Positions 24,608-35,412 of a DNA stretch of 64,000 nucleotides are shown one piece after another. The stretch is taken from NCBI RefSeq assembly GCF_001613105.1, contig NZ_BDBS01000005.1, positions 1-64,000 of the forward strand. Reading direction: 5' to 3'. Source of the DNA: Nocardia pseudobrasiliensis NBRC 108224. GTDB taxonomy: Bacteria > Actinomycetota > Actinomycetes > Mycobacteriales > Mycobacteriaceae. Positions within the stretch are counted from its first letter, which is position 1; each line of letters opens with the position of its first letter. The position numbers were made by a program, and so were the translations under genes. Under the pieces are notes generated by a model that saw only the letters and a list, made by a program, of their open reading frames with translations, was not told the DNA's origin and searched no databases.

Positions 24608-24730
24608 GGCCACTACGGTAGGCCGCTTCCGTTCGACAACCGGGCAGCCATCCGGAGATGTAGCTCACTCTCGAGGCACACTGAAGGTGGCATCACAGCC
24701 GCCCTGTCAGCTTCATGGTTGTGACGCGCG

Positions 24731-24751
24731 CCCCGGCCCACCGGGTCGGGG
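24731..24751 (+). promoter_or_regulatory. Leader hairpin upstream of FprB
   Basis: A 9-bp stem with one G-U pair (24731-24739 with 24743-24751) and an ACC loop, ending 34 bases before the FprB start. It lies in a 178-base gap with no gene. It could shape the 5' leader; no riboswitch family is recognised. Confidence 0.4.
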
Positions 24752-24785
24752 TACCACCGAGAGATGTTTCGAGGATCCGCGAAAT

Positions 24786-26453
24786 ATGGCCTACGTGATC
24801 ACGCAGCGTTGTTGCAACGACGCCAGCTGCGTACCCGAGTGCCCGGTCGACTGCATTCGTCCCACTCCCGAGCAACCCGAGTTCGCGACGACCGAGCAGC
24901 TCTACATCGACCCCGATACCTGTATCGACTGCGGCGCGTGTGTGGATGCCTGCCCGGTGGAGGCCATCTTCTCCGAGGACGATCTGACCGCGTCGCTCGC
25001 GCGATTCCGCGATATCAACGGCGCCTACTTCGAGCGTCATCCGCTGGAATCCAATTTCGACCCGCTGGTCACCCCCGCACGGCCGCCCAAGGAGTTGGGC
25101 ACGCTGCGGGTGGCGATCGTGGGCGCGGGCCCGGCCGCCTGCTACGCGGCCGAGGAACTGCTGCGGCGCGCCGATGTCGAGGTGGAGCTGTTCGACCGGC
25201 TGCCCACGCCATGGGGTTTGGTGCGCGCCGGTGTCGCGCCCGATCATCCCGGCACCAAGACGGTGTCGAATATGTTCGACAGCGCCTTCCGCCGCGACAC
25301 CCTGCAGTTCTATCTGAATGTCGAGGTGGGCGAGCACATCTCGCACGAGGAGCTGCTGAGCCATCACCACGCGGTGATCTACGCGGTCGGCGCGTCCACC
25401 GATCGGCGGCTCGGCGTGCCGGGCGAGGAGCTGGCGGGCAGTCATTCCGCCACCGAATTCGTGGCCTGGTACAACGGCCATCCCGATTTCGCCGAGCGCA
25501 CCTTCGACCTGTCCGGTGAGCGGGCGGTGATCGTCGGCAACGGCAATGTGGCCCTGGATGTGGCACGCGTGCTGACGCTGGATCCGGAGGAGCTGGCCAA
25601 GACCGATATCGCCGACCATGCCCTGGACGCGCTGCGGCAGAGCAATATTCGCGAGGTCGTGGTGCTGGGCCGGCGCGGGCCCCTGCAGGCCGCCTACACC
25701 TCCTCGGAGTTCCTGGCGCTGGGATATCTGAAGGGTGTCGACGTCGTCATCGACCCGGCCGAACTCGAACTGGACCCGGAAAGCCGTGCGCTGCTGGACG
25801 ATCCGGATATCGAGCCAGCCCTGCGGCTGAAATACGAACTGGCCCGGGAGTACGCGGACAAGACGCCCGATCCGGCCAACCGGCGCATCGTCTTCCGCTA
25901 TCTGACCTCGCCGACCGCCCTGACCGGAACGGATCGCGTGGAGGGCGTCGAATTCGCGCACAACGAATTGGTCGCCGAGGGCGAGACCCTGCAGGCCCGC
26001 GCGACCGACCGCACCGAGACGGTGTCGGCCGGATTGGTTCTGCGCTCGATCGGCTACCGCGGCCGACCGATTCCGGATCTGCCCTTCGACGAGCGCGGCG
26101 GCATCGTCCCGAACGAGGGCGGCCGCGTCCTCGCCGACGGCGACCCGATCCCCGGCGTCTACGTCGCGGGCTGGATCAAACGCGGCCCCCGCGGCGTGAT
26201 CGGCTCCAACCGCGTCGACGCCGCCCAAACCGTCGACCACCTCCTGGTCGACTTCACCTCCGGCAAACTCCCCACCCCCACCGCCGACCGAACCTCCCTC
26301 AAATCCCTGCTCACACAACGCCAACCGGACCTGGTCGACCGCGACGGCTGGAAGGCCATCGATGCCGCCGAACGCTCGGCGGGCAAGTCGGGCGGCCGCC
26401 CCCGAGTGAAGTTCACAACCCGCGAGGACTTACTGAAGGCCGCCCGCTCCTGA
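24786..26453 (+). CDS. fprB: Ferredoxin-fused ferredoxin-NADP reductase
   Basis: 555 residues from the ATG at 24786 (MAYVITQRCC). The N-terminal 7Fe-type ferredoxin domain has C9/C10, C15, C19 and C46, C49, C52, C56. The rest is an adrenodoxin-reductase-like flavoprotein: FAD motif VAIVGAGPAACYAAE, the NADPH-binding VIVGNGNVALDVARVL, and the C-terminal VAGWIKRGPRGVIGSNR. It matches mycobacterial FprB in plan. It moves electrons between NADPH and ferredoxin-type partners. Read alone from its own promoter; convergent with the duplicated-domain lipoprotein. Confidence 0.93.
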   Translation: MAYVITQRCCNDASCVPECPVDCIRPTPEQPEFATTEQLYIDPDTCIDCGACVDACPVEAIFSEDDLTASLARFRDINGAYFERHPLESNFDPLVTPARPPKELGTLRVAIVGAGPAACYAAEELLRRADVEVELFDRLPTPWGLVRAGVAPDHPGTKTVSNMFDSAFRRDTLQFYLNVEVGEHISHEELLSHHHAVIYAVGASTDRRLGVPGEELAGSHSATEFVAWYNGHPDFAERTFDLSGERAVIVGNGNVALDVARVLTLDPEELAKTDIADHALDALRQSNIREVVVLGRRGPLQAAYTSSEFLALGYLKGVDVVIDPAELELDPESRALLDDPDIEPALRLKYELAREYADKTPDPANRRIVFRYLTSPTALTGTDRVEGVEFAHNELVAEGETLQARATDRTETVSAGLVLRSIGYRGRPIPDLPFDERGGIVPNEGGRVLADGDPIPGVYVAGWIKRGPRGVIGSNRVDAAQTVDHLLVDFTSGKLPTPTADRTSLKSLLTQRQPDLVDRDGWKAIDAAERSAGKSGGRPRVKFTTREDLLKAARS

Positions 26454-26458
26454 GGACC

Positions 26459-27196
26459 TCACCGAGCCAGCAAGTTGATCCGCAACCCATCCCGCGTACA
26501 CGCCGACGGCACATTCGGATCCGCCTGCGCCGCACAGTTCCACCCCTCGATGACCGCGTGATCACTGTCGGAGATCCGGGTGGCGTACTCCGAGGCCACA
26601 TTGACCGCCTCGGTGCAGCCGACCTGACCCGCGGGCGTGTCCACGGCGATGACCGTGCGCGTCCCGCCGCCCGCATCGGTGACCGTCCCGCAGTTCACGT
26701 CGGCGGCGGGGATCGGTGCGGGCGTGGGCGTGGGTCCGGTCGGCGTCGCCGGTCCACCGCCGCCGCGCAGGCCGATGAACCGGCTGTCCTTGAAGCAGAC
26801 GTACGGCGTGCCCGGATCCGGTTGCGGCTGACAGGTCCAGCCGTCCACGGTCACGGCGTCGCCCGTCCGCGGTGTGCCCACATAGTGGTCGGCGACCGTG
26901 ATCGCCTCGGTGCAGCCGACCCGGCCGTCCGCGGTCGAGATCGCGATCACGTTCGCGGCCTTGCCGTTCGAACCGTTCACCGGGCCGCAGTCGACATCGG
27001 CCGATCCGGGCGCCGGCGGCGCGGGCCTCGGTACGGCGGAACTCGTATTCGACTTCGCCGCAGTGGAATTGGCGGTCGCCACGGAAGTGGTACCGGTGGT
27101 CGAGGATTTCGCCGAATCGGATGCTTGGCCGCAGCCGGTGAGTCCGAACAGCAGGGCAGCGGTGGTGGCGCCGAGCGCGAGGGAGGTCGTTCTCAC
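26459..27196 (-). CDS. Lipoprotein with a duplicated four-Cys domain
   Basis: 245 residues from a GTG at 27196. The signal peptide ends in the lipobox FGLTGC (Cys about 22). After a Ser/Thr-rich linker come two copies of one ~75-residue domain: first VDCGPVNG with GRVGCTEAITVADHY, then VNCGTVTD with GQVGCTEAVNVASEY, each followed by a GW(N/T)C and a final Cys (YVCFKD, SACTRD). The pattern of four Cys per copy suggests two disulfides each. A proline/threonine spacer joins them. Function unknown. It lies 10 bases downstream of the thioesterase gene and is probably in the same transcript. Confidence 0.8.
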   Translation of the reverse strand: MRTTSLALGATTAALLFGLTGCGQASDSAKSSTTGTTSVATANSTAAKSNTSSAVPRPAPPAPGSADVDCGPVNGSNGKAANVIAISTADGRVGCTEAITVADHYVGTPRTGDAVTVDGWTCQPQPDPGTPYVCFKDSRFIGLRGGGGPATPTGPTPTPAPIPAADVNCGTVTDAGGGTRTVIAVDTPAGQVGCTEAVNVASEYATRISDSDHAVIEGWNCAAQADPNVPSACTRDGLRINLLAR

Positions 27197-27206
27197 ACCT
27201 TGCAAA

Positions 27207-27998
27207 CTACGCGCTATTGCCCGGATTGCCGGGAAGCGGGCCGATCCGCACCGTCGTGGTCGTGGTTCCGCCGACCACGAACCACAACCGCAGCACCGGA
27301 TGTCCGGTGCGATCGCCCGGCTCGTAGCGGCTGCGCACGCTGATGTGCTGTCGCGCCAGCACCGGCGCGATGTATTCGATGACCGCCCGATGCGGCCCCG
27401 CGACCAACTTCGGGAAGTCGACCAGGAAATGCTCCACGGCCTGCCAGTAGGCGGCGTTGTTGACGTGATTGAACTGATCGATATCGGTGGCGCGCACCGG
27501 AAACGGCAGTTCGGTATCCGATTCCGGCGGCGTCGGATCGACCAGCCACGGCCGCCAGCGCAGCCGATGTTCGGTGGCGGTGCGGGCCAGATGCGCCAGA
27601 CCCTCATCGCTGATCCGGGTCGGCCGATTGGTCATCTCGTTGATATTGATCCAGAAACCCTCGGTCTCGATGAGGCCGCCGTTCTCGCTGGTGATCCGGA
27701 CCCGCATATTCGTCCAGCGGGTGGACATCGCCGAACACCAGCGCTGCAATCGCACCCGGTCCGGCCACAGCACGGGCCGCACCACATCGATCACCGTTCG
27801 CCGGACGATCCACTGCGGATCGGTACGGTGGAAGAACCCGGCGTGCAACTCCTCTTCCGCGATGTCCTGCAGGTATCGAGCCACGGTGTCGAACCGCAAC
27901 CGGTTGTACGGATCCACATCGCCAGCCCGGACGGGCCACGCCGAGGCAAAGCCCATGCCCTCCTGGGGAAGCGGGGCGAGTGGCTGATCGAGTGACAC
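27207..27998 (-). CDS. Acyl-ACP thioesterase-like double-hotdog protein
   Basis: 263 residues with two hotdog halves: the first about 15-140 (AGDVDPYNRLRFDTVARYLQ), the second about 165-255 (RATDIDQFNHVNNAAYWQAV). These carry the FatA/acyl-ACP thioesterase signatures. It probably releases fatty acids from acyl carrier protein. GGAG upstream supports the GTG at 27998. The lipoprotein follows after 10 bases. Confidence 0.9.
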   Translation of the reverse strand: MSLDQPLAPLPQEGMGFASAWPVRAGDVDPYNRLRFDTVARYLQDIAEEELHAGFFHRTDPQWIVRRTVIDVVRPVLWPDRVRLQRWCSAMSTRWTNMRVRITSENGGLIETEGFWININEMTNRPTRISDEGLAHLARTATEHRLRWRPWLVDPTPPESDTELPFPVRATDIDQFNHVNNAAYWQAVEHFLVDFPKLVAGPHRAVIEYIAPVLARQHISVRSRYEPGDRTGHPVLRLWFVVGGTTTTTVRIGPLPGNPGNSA

Positions 27999-28202
27999 TG
28001 GTGCTCCTCGCGCTGCACGGTGTGCCGCGTTCTCTTGCGTGCTGTTGTGACATGACTTTACGGGGCGTGCGTCACACTGTGATGTTCAGTTGTGTCTACC
28101 GAGGCGTAGCCGATGTCCGATTCGCCCGTTCGTAATCGGCCGTTTCGGCCGGGTACCGGTACTATCCCCCGATGAAGTAGCGAGGGGAGGGACCGCGGGT
28201 GA

Positions 28203-28781
28203 AACCGTTGGGGCCACACGATCCACGCTCGGTCGGCCGCCACCGCTTGCTCGCGGTCATCGGACTCCGTCGGCGCCTCGGCCGCCGCCCATACCGACGC
28301 ACAATCGGTGACCCGCTATCTGGATGCCTCGGCCGTTCCGATCCTGGAGAAACTCGGCTTCTCCACCGCCTCCGCCGACGGGGCCGTGCCGCTGGACAAG
28401 GAGGGTCTCGCGGTGACCGTGCTGCGCTTCCCCGATGCGACCGCGGCGAAATCCGCTGCCGCCGAAATAGATTCGGCGAATTTCGCCATCAGCCCCGAGA
28501 ACGCGCCCGTCCGCCTGCCGCGCTTCCCCGACTCGGCCGCACACTGGCGACCGTCCGCCCCCACCCTGGGAAGTGCCACCGCCCACGGCGTATTCACCAT
28601 CAGCATTCTCGCGGACGCCCGAACCACGGACCTGAACCGGCTCATCGACAACACCCAGAAATACCTCGACGCCGAGCTCCCCGAACTGGACCGCTTCACG
28701 CCGACCCCGCCCACCGAATTACCCACGCTGCCACAGGATCCGGACCGCCTCCTGGTCCGCGCTCTACACGGAGGTCGATCA
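28203..28781 (+). pseudogene. Decayed DUF7373-type lipoprotein gene
   Basis: One frame reads without a proper start: from about 28203 it gives a short region containing a lipobox-like ATACSRSS, then a run that looks like the middle of the Nocardia DUF7373 lipoproteins (VTRYLDASAVPILEKLGF, LRFPDATAAKSAAAEID, and FTPTPPTELPTLPQDPDRLL). Those proteins are about 400 residues with a long N-terminal part and a C-terminal half; both are missing here. A GTG at 28199 starts in a different frame, so a frameshift near the signal peptide is likely. The 3' end runs into the stop of the convergent transglycosylase gene. Confidence 0.6.
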
Positions 28782-29954
28782 GTAGCCGACGTAATCGCCG
28801 CCGTGCCGTACGGCGACCACTCCGGGCACATTGCCCAGCGAGCCGTAGCGGTCGATCGCGTAGCGGCTGGCGGCCAGGATGTTGTCGACCGGGTTCTTGA
28901 TCTGATTGTGGCCGTCGACGGCGTAGCTGTTGAAGGTGGGTTCGATGGTTTGCATGAGGCCGATCGAGGGGTGGCCCGCGGCGGCATTGCTGTCCCAGCC
29001 GTTGACGATCGACGGGTTGCCGCCGGATTCGTGCTGGATGATGATCGCCAGGGCCTCCTCGTCGATGGCGTCGGGGGGATAGCCCATCTGGATCAGGATC
29101 TTCTTGGCCTCGGCGATCCAGTCCTTCACATCGCCGCTCACGGGGACGGGGGCCGAATTCGCGGCCGAGCCCAGAGAACTGAAATCCGTTCCGGTGAGGC
29201 CGGTTCCGCCGTGGTAGCCGAAGCCGCCGCCGTTGTGGGTGTTGGAGCCGTTGCCGTAGGAGACATTGCCGACGTTGTGGCTGGGGACCGGATTGGAGGC
29301 CGGGGGAGGCGCGGTGACGGCTGCTGGGGCTGTCGGCGCGGGGGCCGCCTTGGCTCCGGTGGCCGGGTCGCCCAGATTGTCGAAGGCCGTGTCCACCTTG
29401 GTTTTCGCGGCGTTCACCGCGGTGCTCGCCGACTCCGCGATCAGTTCGGCCTGCTTCAGGGCATTGACGACCGCGGACTGATGCTCGCTTGCCTTGTGGT
29501 CCTCTTCGAGCTGCTTCTGCTGAACCTCGTCATCGCGCAATCCCAAACCCGACCAGTACTCCTTGCGCTTGGTCGCGGTAACCGTTCCGGCTGCGGCTAC
29601 TTCGAAGGGGCCGGGCGCCTGATCGTTCTGAGCGGGATGCAGTGCGGCGTCGCGCGCGGCGAGAACGGCCTTCTTGGCGTTCTCCAGATTCTCCACCTGC
29701 TGGGACAACGCCGTCTGCAGATCCAGCAGCGCCTGACTCACCCCCGAGGCCCGCGACTTCTCCGTATTCATCCGCCCTTCGGCGATATCCGCACTCCCAC
29801 CCGACCACTTCTTGTCATTGCGAAGCGCCTGTGTATCGGTGTAACCCTTGTTGACCGCCTGGTCCAGGTCGGTGCTGAGTTTGCCGACCGCGGCCGCGGC
29901 GGTGGTGAGTTGGCCGGGGTTCCACTGCTCTACATCGGGGATGGTGAGGGTCAT
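28779..29954 (-). CDS. WXG-like secreted protein with C-terminal SLT transglycosylase domain
   Basis: 391 residues from the ATG at 29954. Residues 1-115 form a helical WXG-like domain (QWNPGQLTTAAAAVGKLSTD, KKWSGGSADIAEGRMN). A long Ala/Glu/Lys-rich coiled-coil and a Pro/Gly/Asn/His-rich linker lead to a lytic transglycosylase domain (about 285-391) with catalytic Glu309 in IIIQHESGGNPS and the SIGLMQTIEPTF motif. There is no Sec signal, so export through a type VII-like route is likely. The start overlaps the stop of the small WXG gene by 4 bases. Confidence 0.85.
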   Translation of the reverse strand: MTLTIPDVEQWNPGQLTTAAAAVGKLSTDLDQAVNKGYTDTQALRNDKKWSGGSADIAEGRMNTEKSRASGVSQALLDLQTALSQQVENLENAKKAVLAARDAALHPAQNDQAPGPFEVAAAGTVTATKRKEYWSGLGLRDDEVQQKQLEEDHKASEHQSAVVNALKQAELIAESASTAVNAAKTKVDTAFDNLGDPATGAKAAPAPTAPAAVTAPPPASNPVPSHNVGNVSYGNGSNTHNGGGFGYHGGTGLTGTDFSSLGSAANSAPVPVSGDVKDWIAEAKKILIQMGYPPDAIDEEALAIIIQHESGGNPSIVNGWDSNAAAGHPSIGLMQTIEPTFNSYAVDGHNQIKNPVDNILAASRYAIDRYGSLGNVPGVVAVRHGGDYVGY

Positions 29955-30265
29955 GTGTGGAGTCCGATTCTGGTGAGCTTGTCGCGGAACTCGTCGTCGG
30001 TGAGTTGGACGACCTTGCCGGATTGCTCGACGCTCTCGGCGATCTTGGTGAGGCGGTCGCCGATGCGTTTCACGGCGTTGTCGACCGAGGTCTGGGCCTG
30101 GGTGCAGGTCTGATTCCACTGGGTGCCGGGTAGGGCGTTGACCGCGTCGGCCAGGCCGGAGCGCAGTCCGGTGACGGACTGGGCCTCCGCGGTGAGATTG
30201 TTCGCGAAGGTTTGCAGCGCAGCGAGATCCACGATCATGCCGCGCGGCGGCTGGTCGTCGGCCAT
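29951..30265 (-). CDS. Small WXG/EspC-like protein
   Basis: 104 residues of the ESX/EspC-like helical-hairpin type. The tight turn falls at LPGTQWNQTC with alpha-helices on each side (LQTFANNLTAEAQSVTGLR and SVDNAVKRIGDRLTKIAESVE). A strong GGGGGAG Shine-Dalgarno supports the ATG at 30265. It is coupled to the transglycosylase gene that follows, as WXG partners are to their type VII effectors; it may be the chaperone or co-secreted partner (inference). Confidence 0.8.
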   Translation of the reverse strand: MADDQPPRGMIVDLAALQTFANNLTAEAQSVTGLRSGLADAVNALPGTQWNQTCTQAQTSVDNAVKRIGDRLTKIAESVEQSGKVVQLTDDEFRDKLTRIGLHT

Positions 30266-30381
30266 GACTCCCCCTCAGGCTCTGTTCAGCGACTCAGCGT
30301 AACAAAAGCCGGACCTGTGGACAGCCCCGTGCGAAGAACGGTTAACTTGTTGCCATCAGCCTTGGACAGAGAGGTCGGCAC

Positions 30382-31356
30382 ATGCGCGCAGCCCAGGTCA
30401 GCAAGCTCGAGGGGCCCGAGGCCATCGAGATCGTCGACATTCCGGAGCCGGTGCCCTATCCGGGTGCGGTGGTGATCGATGTGCACGCCGCGGGAGTGGC
30501 GTTCCCGGATGTGCTCATGACCCGGGGCCTGTATCAGATGAAACCGGAGCTGCCCTTCGTCGTCGGCGGCGAGGTGGCCGGAATCGTGCGCGAGGCGCCC
30601 GCCGACGCGCATGTCCGCGCGGGCGATCGGGTGCTGGCGCTGACGATGCTGGGCAATGCCATGGCCGAGGTCGCGCTCGCGCCCACGCAGATGGTGTTCG
30701 CGCTGCCGGAGAACGTCTCCCTCGAGGCCGGCGCTGGCATCATCTTCAACGATCTGACCGTGCACTTCTGCCTGCGCAACCGGGGTCGGCTCGCCGCGGG
30801 GGAGACCGTACTCGTACACGGCGCCGCGGGCGGTGTCGGCACCTCGACGCTGCGCATGGCCGCGGCCCTGGGCGCTGGCCGGGTGATCGCGGTGGTGAGC
30901 ACCGAGGACAAGGCCCGGGTGGCACGGGCCAATGGCGCGACCGATGTGGTGCTCACCGACGGTTGGCTGGCCGCGGTCAAGGAATTGACCGGCGGGCGCG
31001 GGGTCGACATCGTGCTGGATCCGGTCGGCGGCGACCGCTTCACCGACAGCCTCCGTTCGTTGGCGCGCGGCGGGCGGCTGCTCGTGGTCGGTTTCACCGC
31101 CGGTGAGATCCCCACGGTGAAGGTCAATCGCCTGCTGCTCAACAATGTCGAGGTGGTCGGGGCGGCCTGGGGCGAATGGGTGATGTCGCATCCGGGTTAT
31201 CTGCAGGAGCAGTGGGCCGAGGTGGAACCGTTGCTGGCCGCGGGCAAGATCGCCCCGCCGGATCCGGTCCTCTATCCGCTGGACCGGGCCGCGGATGCGG
31301 TTGCCTCGCTGGACAATCGGACCGCCACCGGCAAGGTCGTGGTGACGCTGCGCTGA
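30382..31356 (+). CDS. NADPH:quinone oxidoreductase (zinc-less MDR)
   Basis: 324 residues of the quinone-oxidoreductase branch of medium-chain reductases. The N-terminal GroES-like domain (PGAVVIDVHAAGVAFPDVLM) lacks zinc ligands; the Rossmann motif is VHGAAGGVGTSTLRMA (about 148-163). Gene starts at the ATG with GAGAGG upstream. It reduces quinones or enones with NADPH, in the cytoplasm. It reads away from the WXG/SLT pair and is followed 45 bases later by the APH gene. Confidence 0.9.
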   Translation: MRAAQVSKLEGPEAIEIVDIPEPVPYPGAVVIDVHAAGVAFPDVLMTRGLYQMKPELPFVVGGEVAGIVREAPADAHVRAGDRVLALTMLGNAMAEVALAPTQMVFALPENVSLEAGAGIIFNDLTVHFCLRNRGRLAAGETVLVHGAAGGVGTSTLRMAAALGAGRVIAVVSTEDKARVARANGATDVVLTDGWLAAVKELTGGRGVDIVLDPVGGDRFTDSLRSLARGGRLLVVGFTAGEIPTVKVNRLLLNNVEVVGAAWGEWVMSHPGYLQEQWAEVEPLLAAGKIAPPDPVLYPLDRAADAVASLDNRTATGKVVVTLR

Positions 31357-31401
31357 AAAAGACGGCGAAAGCTGTCGGTCGCTCCGCATATGCTGCCGAT
31401 C

Positions 31402-32382
31402 ATGCTGACCCCGCCCGTCGATCTGTCCGTGCAGACCCTGCGCATGGTGCTGCACGCGCACTGGGGTATCGACGCCGACGTGATCGACTATCGCCCGGTG
31501 GGTTTCGGCAGCCACCACTGGTCGGCCGACAGCCGCTGGTTCCTCACCATCGATGAGCTGGACCTGCGCCGCGCTTCCCGCGACGACTCCACCGCGGCGG
31601 CCTTCGCGCGATTGGACGCCGCGCTCGGCGCGGCGGGTGCGTTGCGTGACAACGGTTTCGACTTCGTCGTCGCGCCCGAACCGGATCGCGACGGTGCGCT
31701 GGTGGTTCGCTTCTCCGAGCGATTCGCCCTGGCCTGCTATCCCCAGCTCGCCGGTGAGAGTTTCGAGTTCGGCGAATACCGCGACGAGACCCACCGGCGC
31801 GCGGTCCTCGACATGCTCGTCGCGATTCATACCGGCCCGCGACCGATCTCTGCGCGCACCGACGATTTCGCCATCGCACACCGCGAGGAACTGGAACTCA
31901 CCCTCGCCGACGAGCGGGTGCCCGACCGCGGCCCGTACGCCACGGCCACCGGAGAGTTGCTGCACGCCAACGCGTTCGCGCTGTGCCGCGCGATCGACCG
32001 CTACGACGCCCTGGTAACCGAGGCCCGCACCGCCCCGGCCCCGATGGTGCTCACCCACGGCGAGCCGCATCCCGCCAACACCATGCGCACCGACGACGGT
32101 TGGCGGCTCATCGACTGGGACACCGCGCTGATCGCACCGCCGGAACGTGATCTGTGGGATCTGGATCCGGGCGACGGATCCCTGCTCGCCGCCTACGCCG
32201 AGGCCACCGGCACGCGGCCGCGCCCGGACCTGCTGGAGCTGTACCGCCGTCGCTGGGACCTCACCGATCTGGCGGAATACGTACACCGCTTCCGTTGCCC
32301 GCACACCGGCTCACAGGACGACGTCAAATCCTGGGAGGAGTTGCGCGGACTCGTCGCCACTCTCGCCGAGGACCACCCGTGA
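31402..32382 (+). CDS. APH-family phosphotransferase
   Basis: 326 residues from the ATG at 31402, preceded by TATGCT at 31389-31394 with 7 bases between, suggesting a leaderless message. The Brenner and metal motifs are clear: VLTHGEPHPANTM and RLIDWDTALIAPPERDLWDL. It resembles the spectinomycin/choline-kinase-like group in which one copy of the DxD metal site is enough. The substrate is not known; an antibiotic or a small alcohol is possible. Coupled by a 4-base overlap with the next gene. Confidence 0.85.
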   Translation: MLTPPVDLSVQTLRMVLHAHWGIDADVIDYRPVGFGSHHWSADSRWFLTIDELDLRRASRDDSTAAAFARLDAALGAAGALRDNGFDFVVAPEPDRDGALVVRFSERFALACYPQLAGESFEFGEYRDETHRRAVLDMLVAIHTGPRPISARTDDFAIAHREELELTLADERVPDRGPYATATGELLHANAFALCRAIDRYDALVTEARTAPAPMVLTHGEPHPANTMRTDDGWRLIDWDTALIAPPERDLWDLDPGDGSLLAAYAEATGTRPRPDLLELYRRRWDLTDLAEYVHRFRCPHTGSQDDVKSWEELRGLVATLAEDHP

Positions 32383-33500
32383 CCGCCGATCTCGTACCCG
32401 ATCGGGTACTCAACCGCACCCTGCTGGACCGGCAGCATCTGCTGCGCCGCTCGACGCTGCCCGTGGCGCGAATGTGCGAACATCTGATCGGACTACAGGC
32501 CCAAGACGTACCGCCGCCGTTCATCGGATTGTGGAGCCGGACGGTCGATTTCGATCCCGAGACCGTCTCGACCGCGCTGACCGAACGCACCCTGGTCCGA
32601 ATCACCCTGATGCGCGGCACGATTCACCTGGTCACCCCCGCCGACGCGGTGCGCATCGCCCCGCATATCCAGCCCGAGCTGGAGAAGGTTCCGTTCCGGA
32701 AAGGTTTCAACTACGGCGCGATGGTCGGCCTCGATCCGGATGAGGTTCGCGCGCACGGCGAACGGATCCTGGGCGACGAGCCGATGTCGGCCGCCGAACT
32801 GCGCTCCCGCGCGGCGGAGCTGTATCCGGATCGCGATCCGGGCGCGGTCGTGCAGACCTGGCTGTATCAGCTACCGGTGCTGCAGACCCCGCCGCGCGGT
32901 CTGTGGAAGAACAACAGCCGGCCGGTCTGGTCCCGCATCCAACCGTGGGTCGGCGCACCGCTGGAACCGGATTATCCGCTGGCGGAGTTGATACTTCGCT
33001 ATCTGCGCGCCTTCGGCCCGGCGAGCACCATGGATGTGCAGACCTGGTCCAAACTGCTGGGCATCAAGGAGGCCGTCGACCGACTCGGCGATCGGGTGCG
33101 CACCTACACCGATACCCGCGGTCGCACCCTCTACGACGCCGCCGATGCCGAACTCGTCGATCCGGATGTGCCCGCGCCGGTACGTCTGCTCGGCTGGTAC
33201 GACAATCTCGTGCTGTCCCATCAGGATCGCGGCCGCGTCGTGCCCGACGGCGCGGCGCCGGCGTTGCAGCGCATGGCCACCCAGGTCTCGCCGATCCTCG
33301 TCGACGGCTATGTGTCGGGCAGCTACAAGGTCTTCACCGATCGCACCCGGGCGCGATTGCGCATCGTGCCCGGCAGGCAGTGGTCGGTGACCGAACGCGA
33401 GGAGGTCGAGGCGGAAGCCCATGCGCTGCTCGAATTTCTGGAGGCCGACAGGGAACCGTCGGTCGAAATCCTCGCGCCCGGTGCGGATCTGCGGATCTGA
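32379..33500 (+). CDS. Winged-helix DNA-binding protein (HTH_42/YcaQ type)
   Basis: 373 residues from a GTG that overlaps the stop of the APH gene (GTGA). It belongs to the HTH_42/AlkX-like family of winged-helix proteins, some of which are DNA glycosylases for crosslinks. Landmarks are VARMCEHLIGLQAQDVPPPF, LVRITLMRGTIHLV and the C-terminal ILVDGYVSGSYKV. Residues 195-245 form the DNA-contacting wing (PASTMDVQTWSKLLGIK). Whether it acts as a glycosylase or a regulator cannot be told from sequence. Confidence 0.8.
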   Translation: MTADLVPDRVLNRTLLDRQHLLRRSTLPVARMCEHLIGLQAQDVPPPFIGLWSRTVDFDPETVSTALTERTLVRITLMRGTIHLVTPADAVRIAPHIQPELEKVPFRKGFNYGAMVGLDPDEVRAHGERILGDEPMSAAELRSRAAELYPDRDPGAVVQTWLYQLPVLQTPPRGLWKNNSRPVWSRIQPWVGAPLEPDYPLAELILRYLRAFGPASTMDVQTWSKLLGIKEAVDRLGDRVRTYTDTRGRTLYDAADAELVDPDVPAPVRLLGWYDNLVLSHQDRGRVVPDGAAPALQRMATQVSPILVDGYVSGSYKVFTDRTRARLRIVPGRQWSVTEREEVEAEAHALLEFLEADREPSVEILAPGADLRI

Positions 33501-33501
33501 C

Positions 33502-35362
<1,861 letters not shown>

Positions 35363-35412
35363 CCGATCCGCGGCCCGCCGGGCGATGCCCGAATCCCAGT
35401 AGAGTTCCCTCC

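Noticed and set aside
28072..28082. TCACACTGTGA as a CRP/GlxR-type site
   Set aside because: The half-sites are in the wrong order and spacing for the TGTGAN6TCACA consensus; likely chance.
28308..30113. Single 601-codon plus-strand reading from the lipoprotein remnant through the SLT gene
   Set aside because: Only the first ~155 residues resemble a protein family; the rest is antisense to the SLT gene.
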